64,000 bases of DNA, taken from Neobacillus mesonae. GTDB lineage: Bacteria > Bacillota > Bacilli > Bacillales > Cytobacillaceae. The DNA is taken from contig NZ_KV440949.1 of NCBI RefSeq assembly GCF_001636315.1, forward strand, positions 4,086,973 through 4,150,972. The letters run 5' to 3'. Of the stretch, positions 7,769-16,202 are shown in pieces; position 1 is the first letter of the stretch; each line of letters starts with the position of its first letter. A program made the position numbers and the translations under genes. The notes beneath the pieces were generated by a model that saw only the letters and a list, made by a program, of their open reading frames with translations, searched no databases and was not told the origin of the DNA.

Positions 7769-8782
7769 ATGATGTTAGATAGAAAATTAAATAATCGGTT
7801 TGCTTCAGTAGTAACACATGTAAAAAATACGGCACAAGCTCTCGATTGTTCCGGGGCAAGTGTAATGGTTATACATAACGACAAAGTTGTCACCAAGGAA
7901 TACTGGGGAAAGCATTCAAAAGATCCCAATGCAAGACCTATTCATGAAGACTCACAGTATCATGTAGCTTCAGTTCGGAAAAGTTATATTGGATTTGCTG
8001 CAGCATATGCAGTATTCAACGGTTTTATTGATTCTATCGATGATCCTATTACAAAATATTTATCTTTTACAAATGAAGAATTTCTAAAAAAAATAACAAT
8101 TAGACATCTGTTAACACATACCCATGGTTTAAATACAATAGACGGGAAATTAATCAGGGAGTTTGCTCCAGGACAAAGTTGGGCATATCGGGATATAAAT
8201 ATTGAATTATTAACACAAATTTTTAAAAACTCAACAGGAAAAACGATAGCACAAATCCTAAATGAAGAAGTTTTTAAACCTTTAGGGTTTAGGGAAACCG
8301 GCTGGTATGACGAACCAAATGAGAAATTGGTACAAGTTATCAAAGAACAAAATGATAAGTTTTGGTCTAAGAGTAAAGGAGCAGACGGAGATAAGAAGAA
8401 TATGTACGTATCTGCCCGGGAGCTCTCTTATTGGGGGTACATCCATTTAAGGCAAGGTTTTATCGATGGTAAGCAAATGGTTTCAAAGGAAATTTTAAAA
8501 CTAGCAACAACCTTACAAAGTCCAAAGCTATTGAATACTGATTTACCTCATAATGGCTTTTTATGGTTTGTTAAGGAGTTACCTGCAAAGAGAACGGAAA
8601 TTGGCGATCTTGTGCCAAAGGGGGCATATCAAATTTTGGGCTATACAAATGTAGCATTGTTGGTTATTCCTAAGCATGATATTGTTGCAGTTCGTATGTT
8701 TAATAGATTTGGATCAACTCCCGGTTATGATTATTTGTCGGATATTAGAGGATTTGGGGACGTTGTTTCGGAGTGTGTATAG
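7769..8782 (+). CDS. Serine hydrolase of the beta-lactamase/penicillin-binding fold
   Basis: The 337-residue protein has the class C beta-lactamase-like fold used by esterases, D-aminopeptidases and PBP4*-like proteins. The nucleophile motif SxxK appears as SVRK at residues 68-71, and the region ITIRHLLTHTHGL is typical. The second motif reads YRD rather than the usual YxN, which may change substrate range. No signal peptide is visible, so it may be cytoplasmic, unlike true beta-lactamases. A resistance role is not supported by anything here. The start has AAGGAAG upstream. Monocistronic. Confidence 0.8.
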   Translation: MMLDRKLNNRFASVVTHVKNTAQALDCSGASVMVIHNDKVVTKEYWGKHSKDPNARPIHEDSQYHVASVRKSYIGFAAAYAVFNGFIDSIDDPITKYLSFTNEEFLKKITIRHLLTHTHGLNTIDGKLIREFAPGQSWAYRDINIELLTQIFKNSTGKTIAQILNEEVFKPLGFRETGWYDEPNEKLVQVIKEQNDKFWSKSKGADGDKKNMYVSARELSYWGYIHLRQGFIDGKQMVSKEILKLATTLQSPKLLNTDLPHNGFLWFVKELPAKRTEIGDLVPKGAYQILGYTNVALLVIPKHDIVAVRMFNRFGSTPGYDYLSDIRGFGDVVSECV

Positions 8783-8815
8783 GAATATTTATATGAGTTA
8801 CAACCATTTAAATAA

Positions 8816-8908
8816 AATGCGGAAACATCCGAAATAAAGCTATGGGACTTAAAAGAGGATATTGGATATTTTGATGCAGTAGATATAGAATTATTAAAAT
8901 ACATTTAA
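8816..8908 (+). pseudogene. Possible remnant of a coding sequence in an intergenic gap
   Basis: Between the serine hydrolase and the DUF523 gene one frame reads SEIKLWDLKEDIGYFDAVD and then ELLKYI before a stop. The composition is protein-like, but there is no start codon or ribosome binding site and a stop lies directly upstream. It may be the tail of a lost gene. I could not assign it to a family. Confidence 0.2.
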
Positions 8909-8950
8909 ATAGAAAAGAGAATATCCAATTTTAAGGGAAAGGGGTTATTT

Positions 8951-9409
8951 ATGATCTTAGTGAGTTCTTGCTTAGCTGGGGTAGAGGTAAGGTACAATAG
9001 TACGCATAGTTTAAACAAAGAGATACATAAATTAGTAGATGAAAATAAAGCTGTTACAATTTGTCCTGAATTACTAGGAGGATTCTCAACTCCAAGGGAA
9101 CCCGCTGAAATCGTAGGTGGAGACGGCGGGGATGTACTAGATGGTAAGGCGGCAGTTATAGAGAAATCAGGCAAAGATGTAACTGAATTATACATTAAAG
9201 GAGCTTACGCAGCATTAAAAAAAGCGAAAGAAATAAATGCATCAGTAGTCGTTCTCAAAGAGAATAGTCCTTCTTGCGGAAGCTCTATGATTTATAATGG
9301 CGAATTTAAGGGAAAGAAAATTGTGGGAAATGGAGTTACTTCAGCTCTTCTTAAAAGAAATGGAGTAAAAGTAATATCAGAGGAAAAATTTCTTAAAGAT
9401 TTCCTTTAA
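8951..9409 (+). CDS. DUF523 family protein, possible iron-sulfur desulfidase
   Basis: The 152-residue protein belongs to DUF523, a family whose characterised member TudS uses a [4Fe-4S] cluster to remove sulfur from thiouracil. The family cysteines are visible: SSCLAGV (Cys8), TICPELLGG (Cys38) and NSPSCGS (about Cys109), with the acidic residue next to the second cysteine also kept. No signal or membrane segment. Substrate here is unknown. The start follows GGGAAAGGGG. The MFS gene begins 24 bp after its stop, so they may form an operon. Confidence 0.8.
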   Translation: MILVSSCLAGVEVRYNSTHSLNKEIHKLVDENKAVTICPELLGGFSTPREPAEIVGGDGGDVLDGKAAVIEKSGKDVTELYIKGAYAALKKAKEINASVVVLKENSPSCGSSMIYNGEFKGKKIVGNGVTSALLKRNGVKVISEEKFLKDFL

Positions 9410-9433
9410 TATTGTGAAATAACAGGAGATGTT

Positions 9434-10645
9434 ATGAATAAGGTTCCATTTTATAGTTTCTTGGTTGGCAAAACCAGTTTAGCACTTGCTGAAGTTATTT
9501 ACATAATGGTGATCACCACATTTATTTATCAAAAAACCGCTTCTGCCTTGATTGCTTCATTGTTTCCTTTACTCCAAGCTATGGCTAATTTAGTTGCAGG
9601 TTTGGTATTTCCGTTAGTTCTAAGAAAGCTTCCTTTTTCTAAATTATTGAGAAGTCTTCCATGTATAAGGGCTATTTTAATAACGCTATTACTTGTAAGT
9701 TTTGAACATATTACTGGAAATATTTATGTGCTGCTTATTCATGTGTTAATCATTTCCTTTATAGGTGGTTTGGAGAAGCCGATTCTTAATTCAATTATTC
9801 CTAAATTAGTAGCTAAAGACCATCTTGTAAAAGCAAACAGTTCAATATCAGTTACAACACAATCAGCACAAATAGCTGGATATAGTTTTACCGGCTTTGC
9901 TGTCATACATTGGGGGCATCACCCTACTTTATTTTTTAATGCAGTATTAATATGGATGGCTGTATTGTGTATTTTTCATACATCAAAATATACCGCTCAG
10001 GAGGAAGGAATAGCACAAGTAAACCAATCAAAGTGGGAATTAATCAAAGAAGGCTGGGCTTTACTTTGGCATAATCAAACGTTAAGAATGGTTACATTAA
10101 TGGATGTAATTGAGGGGGCAGCTGGTTCCATTTGGATTGGCGCAATCACACTGGTGTATGTAAAAGAGGCATTAAATCGAGGAGAGCAATGGTGGGGCTT
10201 CGTTAATGCAAGTTATTCCATAGGATCTATTATTGGCGGTTTACTCACCTTGCTGCTTGCCAACTTGATTCAGAGGCATTTGATTGTTAGTATGGCGGTC
10301 GGTTCGCTATTATTTAGCCTTTTTACTTTAATTTATGGGCTGACAAGCGTCCCTATACTTGCACTTTTTCTGTGCGTTGCCATGGGGCCGGCATATCAGA
10401 TTAGGGATGTTGCTCAACAAACTGCCTTTCAATTAAATATTGAATCACAACACCTGCCGAAGGTATATGCATCACAGGGAATCCTGCTATCAATTGTTAC
10501 TGGTTTCTCCATATTATTAATGGGCTTGATTGCGGACTATATCGGAGTTCGAGCAGTCTATATTTTTGGTTCCATCCTAATCTTTATTTCCGCAATTTTA
10601 TCGTTGTCATTAGTTCAAGCAGGAAAAAGGAAAGTTTTTAAATAA
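9434..10645 (+). CDS. Major facilitator superfamily transporter
   Basis: The 403-residue protein has about 12 hydrophobic helices in two halves with a polar central loop (HTSKYTAQEEGIAQVNQSKWELIKEG). The layout and segments such as SYSIGSIIGGLLTLLLA resemble the MFS_3/EntS-like efflux group found in many Bacillus. The substrate cannot be inferred. ATG 9434 follows ACAGGAGATG. It sits between DUF523 and a broken Nudix gene (18 bp after its stop), and the three probably formed one transcription unit. Confidence 0.82.
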   Translation: MNKVPFYSFLVGKTSLALAEVIYIMVITTFIYQKTASALIASLFPLLQAMANLVAGLVFPLVLRKLPFSKLLRSLPCIRAILITLLLVSFEHITGNIYVLLIHVLIISFIGGLEKPILNSIIPKLVAKDHLVKANSSISVTTQSAQIAGYSFTGFAVIHWGHHPTLFFNAVLIWMAVLCIFHTSKYTAQEEGIAQVNQSKWELIKEGWALLWHNQTLRMVTLMDVIEGAAGSIWIGAITLVYVKEALNRGEQWWGFVNASYSIGSIIGGLLTLLLANLIQRHLIVSMAVGSLLFSLFTLIYGLTSVPILALFLCVAMGPAYQIRDVAQQTAFQLNIESQHLPKVYASQGILLSIVTGFSILLMGLIADYIGVRAVYIFGSILIFISAILSLSLVQAGKRKVFK

Positions 10646-10663
10646 GTTATGGAGGATTTGAAA

Positions 10664-11071
10664 ATGCAACCACCTAAACATATTGTTTCAGCAGCTACGA
10701 TTGTTTTAAACAATAAAAATGAAATTTTATTAATTAAGGGACCTCGCCGGGGATGGGAAATGCCTGGCGGGCAGGTGGAAGAAGGGGAATCATTGAAAGC
10801 TGCTGCTATTAGAGAAACATAAGAGGAATCCGGCATAGATAATGAGAATATTAAATTCTGCGGAATATTTCAAAATGTAAATGAAACAATTTGTAATACA
10901 TTATTTTTAGGTAAACCGGTTGGAGGAGAGTTAATCACTAGCAGTGAGAGTTTAGAGGTTGGTTTTTTCTCAATTCAAAAGGCATTAGAAATGGTCACAT
11001 GGAAAAACTTTAGGCAAAGAATTGAGTATTGCTTAAATGACAATCTTCAGCCTTTTTTAGTTGAATTTTAG
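10664..11071 (+). pseudogene. Nudix hydrolase broken by an in-frame stop codon
   Basis: The frame from ATG 10664 (GGAGG at 10651-10655) to TAG 11071 would encode a 135-residue Nudix protein. The Nudix box is present (GGQVEEGESLKAAAIRET then EESGI) but is split by TAA at 10820-10822, where relatives usually have Lys, Gln or Glu. The rest of the frame is otherwise open and well conserved in character. A single base change would explain the stop. The catalytic helix is cut, so the truncated product cannot work; the damage is recent, or it is a sequencing error. Confidence 0.85.
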
Positions 11072-11114
11072 AGAACTTTCTGTTCTAAATGACCATTTGA
11101 GAGCTGAGTGCGCT

Positions 11115-11150
11115 AACCACCTTACTGTGATAAAAACAGTAAGGTGGTTT
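11115..11150 (+). terminator. Strong rho-independent terminator
   Basis: AACCACCTTACTGT pairs perfectly with ACAGTAAGGTGGTT around GATAAAA, followed by T. It closes the DUF523-MFS-Nudix unit. Confidence 0.93.
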
Positions 11151-11236
11151 TTTAGGTTAAACGTTATTTACATATTCTTTTCAAAAATAGGGGATATTTT
11201 AGCTAAAAAGAAAGTTTAAATACATGGAGGTTAGCA

Positions 11237-11458
11237 ATGGAGACTGGAAAGCAGGTAAGGCTTACAGCGGCGGAGATTACATCCCTTTGGGCCTCTTATA
11301 TGAATGATAGTGCAATCTCATGTAAGTTAAAATACTTTTTATCTAAAGTGGAAGATGAAGAGATTAAACCCTTAATCAAACATGGTTTAGAGCTTGCTCA
11401 AGGAAATGTGAAAACTTTAGCTGAAATATTTAATAAGGAAAAGTATCCTATTCCATAA
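11237..11458 (+). CDS. DUF3231 family protein, N-terminal fragment
   Basis: The 73 residues match the beginning of DUF3231 proteins of spore-formers (LTAAEITSLWASYMNDSAI and the ending AEIFNKEKYPIP), which normally run to about 170 or 330 residues as one or two repeats. Here a TAA stops the protein after PIP, where the family usually continues with Gln-Gly-Phe; the following DNA is not recognisable DUF3231 sequence. A good start (TGGAGG upstream) remains. It is therefore probably a truncated gene whose tail was lost by deletion up to the next gene. A short product may still be made. Confidence 0.6.
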   Translation: METGKQVRLTAAEITSLWASYMNDSAISCKLKYFLSKVEDEEIKPLIKHGLELAQGNVKTLAEIFNKEKYPIP

Positions 11459-11540
11459 CAGCCGCCTATGGCCACGGATCGAGACGAGCTGGCAAAACAA
11501 GGCGAATAAATGGTTATTGAAACCGTAAAGGATGATTTCG

Positions 11541-12056
11541 ATGATTTATATTTATAACGACTATGGCGGGACACATACCACATCCATGGCAGCAGCATAT
11601 CATTTGAAAAAATTGCCACAATCAGAAGTGAAATTAACCACTGAGCAAATTTTAGATATGCCTTATTTTAATCAATTGGATCATGAGGATTTTGGAAAGC
11701 TGATTTTCCATGGAGTCGACGAAGACAATAACCCTGTTTATACGATCGGGAGAAAACGAAACAAACTTGTTGTCCCAGCCTTAAAAGAAATGATTTTATT
11801 GCTTCAGGACAAATTTCAATTTCAGGAAAAGATAATTTTCTCCAATACTTCACCAACCGTACCACTGGCTATGTCAATTGGCGGATTCTTTTCAAGAGGA
11901 TTAAAAATAGATATGATCGGTATTCCGTTTTTGGTTAAAGGGGCTAAGCAGTGCTGTGATAATGTCTTTCGTTTAGTTCAAAATACGAAGGAAATTGGAA
12001 AATCCGGCTTTCAGGAAAAGGTCATTATTTTAGAAAATGAAATGTTTAAAAATTAA
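11541..12056 (+). CDS. DUF3189 family protein
   Basis: The 171-residue cytoplasmic protein begins IYIYNDYGGTHTTSMAAAYHLKKLP, the conserved start of DUF3189 proteins of Bacillus, and has later blocks TEQILDMPYFNQLD and IDMIGIPFLVKGAKQCC. The GGTHTT...A pattern at the N-terminus looks like a nucleotide-binding turn, but this is not established. Function unknown. ATG 11541 is preferred because AAAGGA lies 8 nt upstream; a nearby ATG at 11532 would overlap that site. Confidence 0.75.
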   Translation: MIYIYNDYGGTHTTSMAAAYHLKKLPQSEVKLTTEQILDMPYFNQLDHEDFGKLIFHGVDEDNNPVYTIGRKRNKLVVPALKEMILLLQDKFQFQEKIIFSNTSPTVPLAMSIGGFFSRGLKIDMIGIPFLVKGAKQCCDNVFRLVQNTKEIGKSGFQEKVIILENEMFKN

Positions 12057-12180
12057 TAGTAGATACAATAATAAAAATTACAATTCCCTTTTAAAAATAT
12101 CCATAATTCACCTAAAGACTACCTTCAACTCAAGACAACCCAGATACCAAAAGTATAGATATTTTTATGAAGGAATTAGT

Positions 12181-12210
12181 GACGGCTAATCATCAAGGAT
12201 TAGCCGTTTT
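12181..12210 (+). terminator. Rho-independent terminator
   Basis: CGGCTAATC pairs with GATTAGCCG, followed by TTTT. It separates the DUF3189 gene from the convergent HAD gene and may serve both. Confidence 0.75.
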
Positions 12211-12220
12211 CCAGTGGGCA

Positions 12221-12958
12221 TTACATTGCTCGATAAAAATGATGTTCTTTTAAATAGTCCGGTAAATGTAGGATTGAGGTAAGTTCGGCAAAAGTACTGT
12301 TTGGTTCCATGTCAATATCCACGATATTATAGCTCCATTCAATTTCCGCGGGTATATGGACCGCATTAATTCCTAAATCTAATGCCGGTTTAATATCCGT
12401 TTTCAGAGAATTTCCAATCATCCACGTAGATTTCTTTTCGGAGTTAATTTTTCTTAACACCTTTTTTAAGGCTTTCTGGTTTTTATGTTCAAAAATAAAG
12501 ACGCCATTTTGAAAATATGGCTCGAGCTTTAATTGCTTAATTTTTCGATATTGGTTTTTATGGTCGCCGCCTGTAAATAAATGCAGATGATGGCCATCTT
12601 CTATTAACTTATCTAACACTTCATACATTTCCGGAAAGGGTTCTACTTCAATTTTGAATACACTTTCCCCAATCTTGCGAACTTGTTCGATTTCGTTTGC
12701 TTTTAGCCCTTTATTAAATTGCTTACAAAAATAAAGATATGTTGTGACCAGCGATTCTGGATAACGTGAAGAGTGAAGCCCATGCTTATTAATACTTTTT
12801 AAATCAAATTCTAACTGCTTTTGTTTAACTTCCTTAACGGAGATATTTTTAAACCATTCTTTCATACGTTTTGCAAATTCATTTCCCGCCTGTTTAAAGT
12901 ATTTATTGCAGTGGATCAGCGTATCGTCTAAATCCAATATTAAGGTTTGTTGATTCAT
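12221..12958 (-). CDS. HAD-superfamily hydrolase (subfamily IA-like)
   Basis: The 245-residue protein has motif I DLDDTLIHC at residues 8-16, motif II in LFTGGDHKNQ, a conserved Lys before motif III, and the acidic motif III GNSLKTDI, so it is a complete haloacid-dehalogenase-type phosphatase with an alpha-helical cap. Substrate unknown. The start ATG 12958 has AGGGGGG 7 nt upstream; TTG 12964 in the same frame would be too close to that site. It is a different lineage from the HAD protein at 2596. Confidence 0.82.
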   Translation of the reverse strand: MNQQTLILDLDDTLIHCNKYFKQAGNEFAKRMKEWFKNISVKEVKQKQLEFDLKSINKHGLHSSRYPESLVTTYLYFCKQFNKGLKANEIEQVRKIGESVFKIEVEPFPEMYEVLDKLIEDGHHLHLFTGGDHKNQYRKIKQLKLEPYFQNGVFIFEHKNQKALKKVLRKINSEKKSTWMIGNSLKTDIKPALDLGINAVHIPAEIEWSYNIVDIDMEPNSTFAELTSILHLPDYLKEHHFYRAM

Positions 12959-13098
12959 GACCAATCCCCCCTAACGAATGGTGTAAATTAAATATATGAA
13001 TGACTTTGGGAACGATGATATAACAGCCAATCCTTTTTTAAAATAGTGCTGATGTAGTGGAAGGATTATATTCTAGCCATTTTTGGCTACGGGAATTA

Positions 13099-13152
13099 TT
13101 CGACAAAAAATGTCGAAAAATACTTGACGGTTTTCGAAAAAGTATGTATATT
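13099..13152 (+). promoter_or_regulatory. Sigma-A-type promoter with paired Spo0A-like boxes
   Basis: TTGACG (13124-13129) and TATATT (13147-13152) are separated by exactly 17 bp. Just upstream, TTCGACA (13099-13105) and TGTCGAA (13111-13117) form an inverted repeat, and each half is a perfect core Spo0A box (TGTCGAA). Relative to the expected start near 13159 the boxes sit at about -60 to -42, where Spo0A activates sporulation promoters. No protein gene follows; the transcript would be the short hairpin RNA at 13159-13233. Confidence 0.6.
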
Positions 13153-13158
13153 AAAAAA

Positions 13159-13233
13159 GTCGGTTACCGGCTTCATACATATTAACAACGCAGTGTATCG
13201 TTTCAAAATAGAACGATGCATTGCGTTTTTTAT
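13159..13233 (+). ncRNA. Candidate small RNA with intrinsic terminator
   Basis: From the promoter just upstream, a transcript of about 75 nt would contain a small GTCGGTTACCGGC hairpin and then a 15-bp terminator stem (ACGCAGTGTATCGTT with AACGATGCATTGCGT, one mismatch or G-T pair) followed by TTTTTT. There is no start codon with a ribosome binding site in it. The next gene (13249-13923) is on the opposite strand and ends only 16 bp away, so the transcript could also reach its mRNA 3' end. Prediction from architecture only. Confidence 0.5.
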
Positions 13234-13248
13234 TAAAAAAAGGATGCT

Positions 13249-13923
13249 TTAATCGCATCCAAGTATTCTATAGCTGGCTTCCCCGCCGCTGATTTGTACA
13301 AACATATTCATTAAAGATTCTGTTAGTTTATTTGCTTCTTCTAAGTTAGTTGACGGTCGTAAATAGATAAGCTGCATTGCATTTTTTGTATTGTTTGTTA
13401 CTGCAGTTCTCTCCGAATCGACAAAGGGACTTCCAAATGGCCCTTTCTGATCTGATGATATAATCAGTCTGTGCAGTGAATTTACCCGCCCATTTAGACC
13501 TATGTATTCTTCATTTTTCCCGCCAATTCGAATTTCCACGGGGCCTTCCGTCAAATCGGCATCATAGACACCCATCGGCACCTGATACTGCAGGGAGAAA
13601 AAATTATTTAAATCGGTGGCACTTTGCACAGAATTTAGGTAATTTTGTTTTTTTACCCGTCGATATAATGCCTCTGCAGAGTGACGGTAACGGTTAGGGT
13701 CCTTGCCGGTCTTTTTAAAAATGGCCCGCCATTCTTGTATACCTGGCAGCTCGGTTACATTTTTATTCTCAAGCTCAAAATAGATGGATTCTTGAAATAG
13801 CTGAAGCCGCCCTTTTAACATTTGCGGGGAATCCCCGACCGTAATATTTTGATATTCAATTACACCTAATTTAAAATCAGGTATCAGCTCCGATAATTCC
13901 GGCGAAAGTTGAATTTCCAACAA
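13249..13923 (-). CDS. B3/B4 tRNA-binding-domain protein
   Basis: A 225-residue cytoplasmic protein with the B3/B4 domain first seen in the phenylalanyl-tRNA synthetase beta chain. Typical blocks are EWRAIFKKTGKDPNRYRHSAEALYRR, LVNFFSL-like DLNNFFSLQYQVPMGVYD, and GPFGSPFVDSERTAV. Stand-alone proteins of this type are thought to act in editing or metabolism, but their role is unproved. The start is probably TTG 13923 or the next TTG at 13920, because GGAGG lies just before them; the longer frame to 13935 would place that GGAGG inside the coding sequence. Confidence 0.78.
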   Translation of the reverse strand: MLEIQLSPELSELIPDFKLGVIEYQNITVGDSPQMLKGRLQLFQESIYFELENKNVTELPGIQEWRAIFKKTGKDPNRYRHSAEALYRRVKKQNYLNSVQSATDLNNFFSLQYQVPMGVYDADLTEGPVEIRIGGKNEEYIGLNGRVNSLHRLIISSDQKGPFGSPFVDSERTAVTNNTKNAMQLIYLRPSTNLEEANKLTESLMNMFVQISGGEASYRILGCD

Positions 13924-14040
13924 TCCCACCTCCAAATTTCATTAAAAATAGTTTATCATAAATTGATGGACAGCTAATAATATGTGATTTTTAAATAGAT
14001 CTGCACTGCTTTTCATTTCAAGGAAAGGAGGGGACTAACC

Positions 14041-15171
14041 TTGGACGTTAACAAACTAAAACAAGAAATTATCGCCTACAGTAAAACTATCGGCATTGAT
14101 AAAATCGGCTTTACGACAGCCGATCCCTTTACAGAATTGAAAAACCGGCTGATTCGCCAGCAGGAGTTGGGCTATCAATCAGGGTTTGAAGAACCTGATA
14201 TCGAGAAACGGACCAATCCTGCTTTGCTGCTGGAGGAACCACGGTCGATCCTCTCCATAGCTCTCGCTTACCCGGCAAAAATGAAAATCCGGGTGGAAAG
14301 TAAGAAGGGAGAAAGAAGAGGGATCTTTTGCCGGGCATCCTGGGGCCTGGACTATCATCATATTATCAAGGACAGACTTCAGAAGCTGGAGGCATTTATT
14401 TTAACAAAAGTACCGGATGCACGGTTGAAATCCATGGTCGATACCGGCGAACTTTCGGACCGGGCCGTAGCGGTAAGGGCGGGAATCGGCTGGAGCGGGA
14501 AAAATTGTGCGGTGATTACACCGGAGTTTGGCTCCTATGTTTATATTGGCGAAATGATTACAAGCATTCCGTTTGCACCAGATACACAAGTAGAAGACCA
14601 ATGCGGTTCTTGCACTAAGTGCCTCGATGCGTGTCCGACAGGTGCTTTGGTGCAAGGGGGGCAAATCAATGCCCAGCGCTGTATTTCCTTTTTAACCCAG
14701 ACAAAAGGATTGATTCCTGATGAATTTCGGGACAAAATCGGAAACCGTGTCTATGGCTGCGACTCCTGCCAGACGGCTTGTCCTTATAACAAGGGTAAGG
14801 ATTTTCATTTTCATGATGAAATGGAACCAAATCCGGAAGTCGCTAAGCCGTTGCTCACGCCAATATTAAAATTAAGCAACCGTGAATTTAAACTGAAGTT
14901 TGGGCAAGTCTCAGGGGCATGGCGCGGGAAAAAGCCAATTCAGCGGAATGCGATGATTGCCCTTGCCCATTTTAAAGATGAAACTGCTGTTCCTGATTTA
15001 ATCGAAGTATTGGAGAAGGAAGCAAGCCCTGTTGCCAAAGGGACCGCTGCCTGGGCACTTGGAAAAATTGGCGGGGAGCAGGCTTTAGAAGCGTTAAAGC
15101 GAGCAAAGGAATCTGAAACCGACCTGGAAGTACTTCAGGAAATTGAAAAAGGATTATCTTTGATTTCTTAA
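14041..15171 (+). CDS. queG: Epoxyqueuosine reductase QueG
   Basis: The 376-residue enzyme performs the last step of queuosine synthesis in tRNA, reducing epoxyqueuosine to queuosine using cobalamin and two [4Fe-4S] clusters. The catalytic region DTGELSDRAVAVRAGIGWSGKN is present, followed by ferredoxin-type clusters CGSCTKCLDACPTGAL and CDSCQTACPYN. The C-terminal 100 residues form HEAT-like repeats (ALAHFKDETAVPDLIEVL, then AWALGKIGGEQALEAL), as in B. subtilis QueG. The start TTG 14041 follows AAAGGAGGGG. A terminator overlaps its end. Confidence 0.95.
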   Translation: MDVNKLKQEIIAYSKTIGIDKIGFTTADPFTELKNRLIRQQELGYQSGFEEPDIEKRTNPALLLEEPRSILSIALAYPAKMKIRVESKKGERRGIFCRASWGLDYHHIIKDRLQKLEAFILTKVPDARLKSMVDTGELSDRAVAVRAGIGWSGKNCAVITPEFGSYVYIGEMITSIPFAPDTQVEDQCGSCTKCLDACPTGALVQGGQINAQRCISFLTQTKGLIPDEFRDKIGNRVYGCDSCQTACPYNKGKDFHFHDEMEPNPEVAKPLLTPILKLSNREFKLKFGQVSGAWRGKKPIQRNAMIALAHFKDETAVPDLIEVLEKEASPVAKGTAAWALGKIGGEQALEALKRAKESETDLEVLQEIEKGLSLIS

Positions 15172-15205
15172 AAAGGGCAGACGTTTACTCCCTGCTTTTT
15201 TTTTA
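15171..15205 (+). terminator. Rho-independent terminator
   Basis: AAAAAGGGCAG pairs with CTGCTTTTTTTTT (two G-T pairs) directly after the queG stop codon. Confidence 0.7.
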
Positions 15206-16131
15206 TGTTAAAATTTCCTTTCTTTCATATGTATGAAGAGAAAGGAGCTGATTTTTCCAAAATGGAGAAGGCACTTCAAGAGCTATTTGAATTCAGGGTT
15301 CAACAGTTTGTCGGTAACGAGCGGAATGCAAGAGATCTATTTTCAAAGGCTGAGATAAAGCTGGAGTCGCTGTTAAAAAGATCTGCTGAAATTGTAAAGG
15401 CAAAAGCGGCCGGAAACATAATTGACACTACAAATGAAGAAGAATTTCAAAAGGTAAAATATCTCGCGCATTATCAATATTTGATTAAACAGAGAGGCAG
15501 TCTTTATCTGGAAGAAGAGACAGAGGAGAGGGTAGCAAAGTTCTATAAAGGCGCCCTTATTATGGATGAGGAGGTTAAGCCGCCAATAATGGAAAATGAC
15601 TCATTCTCTATTCAAAATGCTTCAGAGCCTGAGGAACGCATTAGCTACCAATACGATCGTCTCAAGGCGGTGCAATATGCCGAACGCTGGTGGAATACGT
15701 ATAATCCGGCATATAAAAAATTTGAAAATAATTGCACCAATTATATTTCACAATGCCTCAGAGCGGGCGAGGCACCGATGAGAGGGCATCCCAACCGCGG
15801 CACGGGCTGGTGGTACCAGCATACGAATTGGAGCTACAGCTGGGCAGTCGCCCATTCGTTGAAGAACTATTTAGGGAATTCCAAGAGCGGGCTTAAAGCA
15901 AAGCAGGTTAGCAGTCCTGAGCAGTTGAACCTGGGTGATGTGATTTGCTATGATTTCGAAGGCGATGGCCGGTTTAATCATAATACAATAGTGACGGGCA
16001 AAGATGCCAATGGAATGCCTTTGGTGAATGCCAATACTTATAACAGCCGGATGAGGTATTGGGCCTATGAAGATTCTTCCGCCTATACACCGAATATTAA
16101 ATACAGGTTCTACAACATTATCGACGGCTGA
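15205..16131 (+). CDS. Amidase-domain (Amidase_6) protein
   Basis: The 308-residue protein has an N-terminal helical region (ELFEFRVQQFVGNERNARDLF) and a C-terminal Amidase_6 domain of about 150 residues: YDRLKAVQYAERWWNTYNP, NNCTNYISQCLRAG with the candidate catalytic Cys, and LGDVICYDFEGDGRFNHNTIV with the candidate His. Such domains are NlpC/P60-like cell-wall amidase relatives; the Bacillus members lack secretion signals, as here. The start is uncertain: 15205 lies directly behind the queG terminator without a ribosome binding site. In-frame ATGs at 15229 and 15262 are alternatives; AAAGGAG at 15240-15246 is 15 nt before the latter. Confidence 0.75.
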   Translation: MLKFPFFHMYEEKGADFSKMEKALQELFEFRVQQFVGNERNARDLFSKAEIKLESLLKRSAEIVKAKAAGNIIDTTNEEEFQKVKYLAHYQYLIKQRGSLYLEEETEERVAKFYKGALIMDEEVKPPIMENDSFSIQNASEPEERISYQYDRLKAVQYAERWWNTYNPAYKKFENNCTNYISQCLRAGEAPMRGHPNRGTGWWYQHTNWSYSWAVAHSLKNYLGNSKSGLKAKQVSSPEQLNLGDVICYDFEGDGRFNHNTIVTGKDANGMPLVNANTYNSRMRYWAYEDSSAYTPNIKYRFYNIIDG

Positions 16132-16143
16132 AAACCTAAAGTC

Positions 16144-16171
16144 TTGAACAGGAGTATGATAATGGTATAAT
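16144..16171 (+). promoter_or_regulatory. Sigma-A promoter of trmL
   Basis: TTGAAC (16144-16149) and the perfect -10 TATAAT (16166-16171) with a 16-bp spacer lie 32 bp before the trmL start. Confidence 0.75.
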
Positions 16172-16202
16172 TGCAAGTAGAGTTTTTTTCGAGGTGAGAA
16201 AC

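Noticed and set aside
7769..8782. Beta-lactamase resistance gene
   Set aside because: It has SxxK but YRD in place of YxN and no secretion signal; it is better called a serine hydrolase of that fold.
10820..10822. Recoding or read-through of the stop in the Nudix gene
   Set aside because: TAA is not used for selenocysteine or pyrrolysine, and no recoding structure is visible; a mutation or error is simpler.
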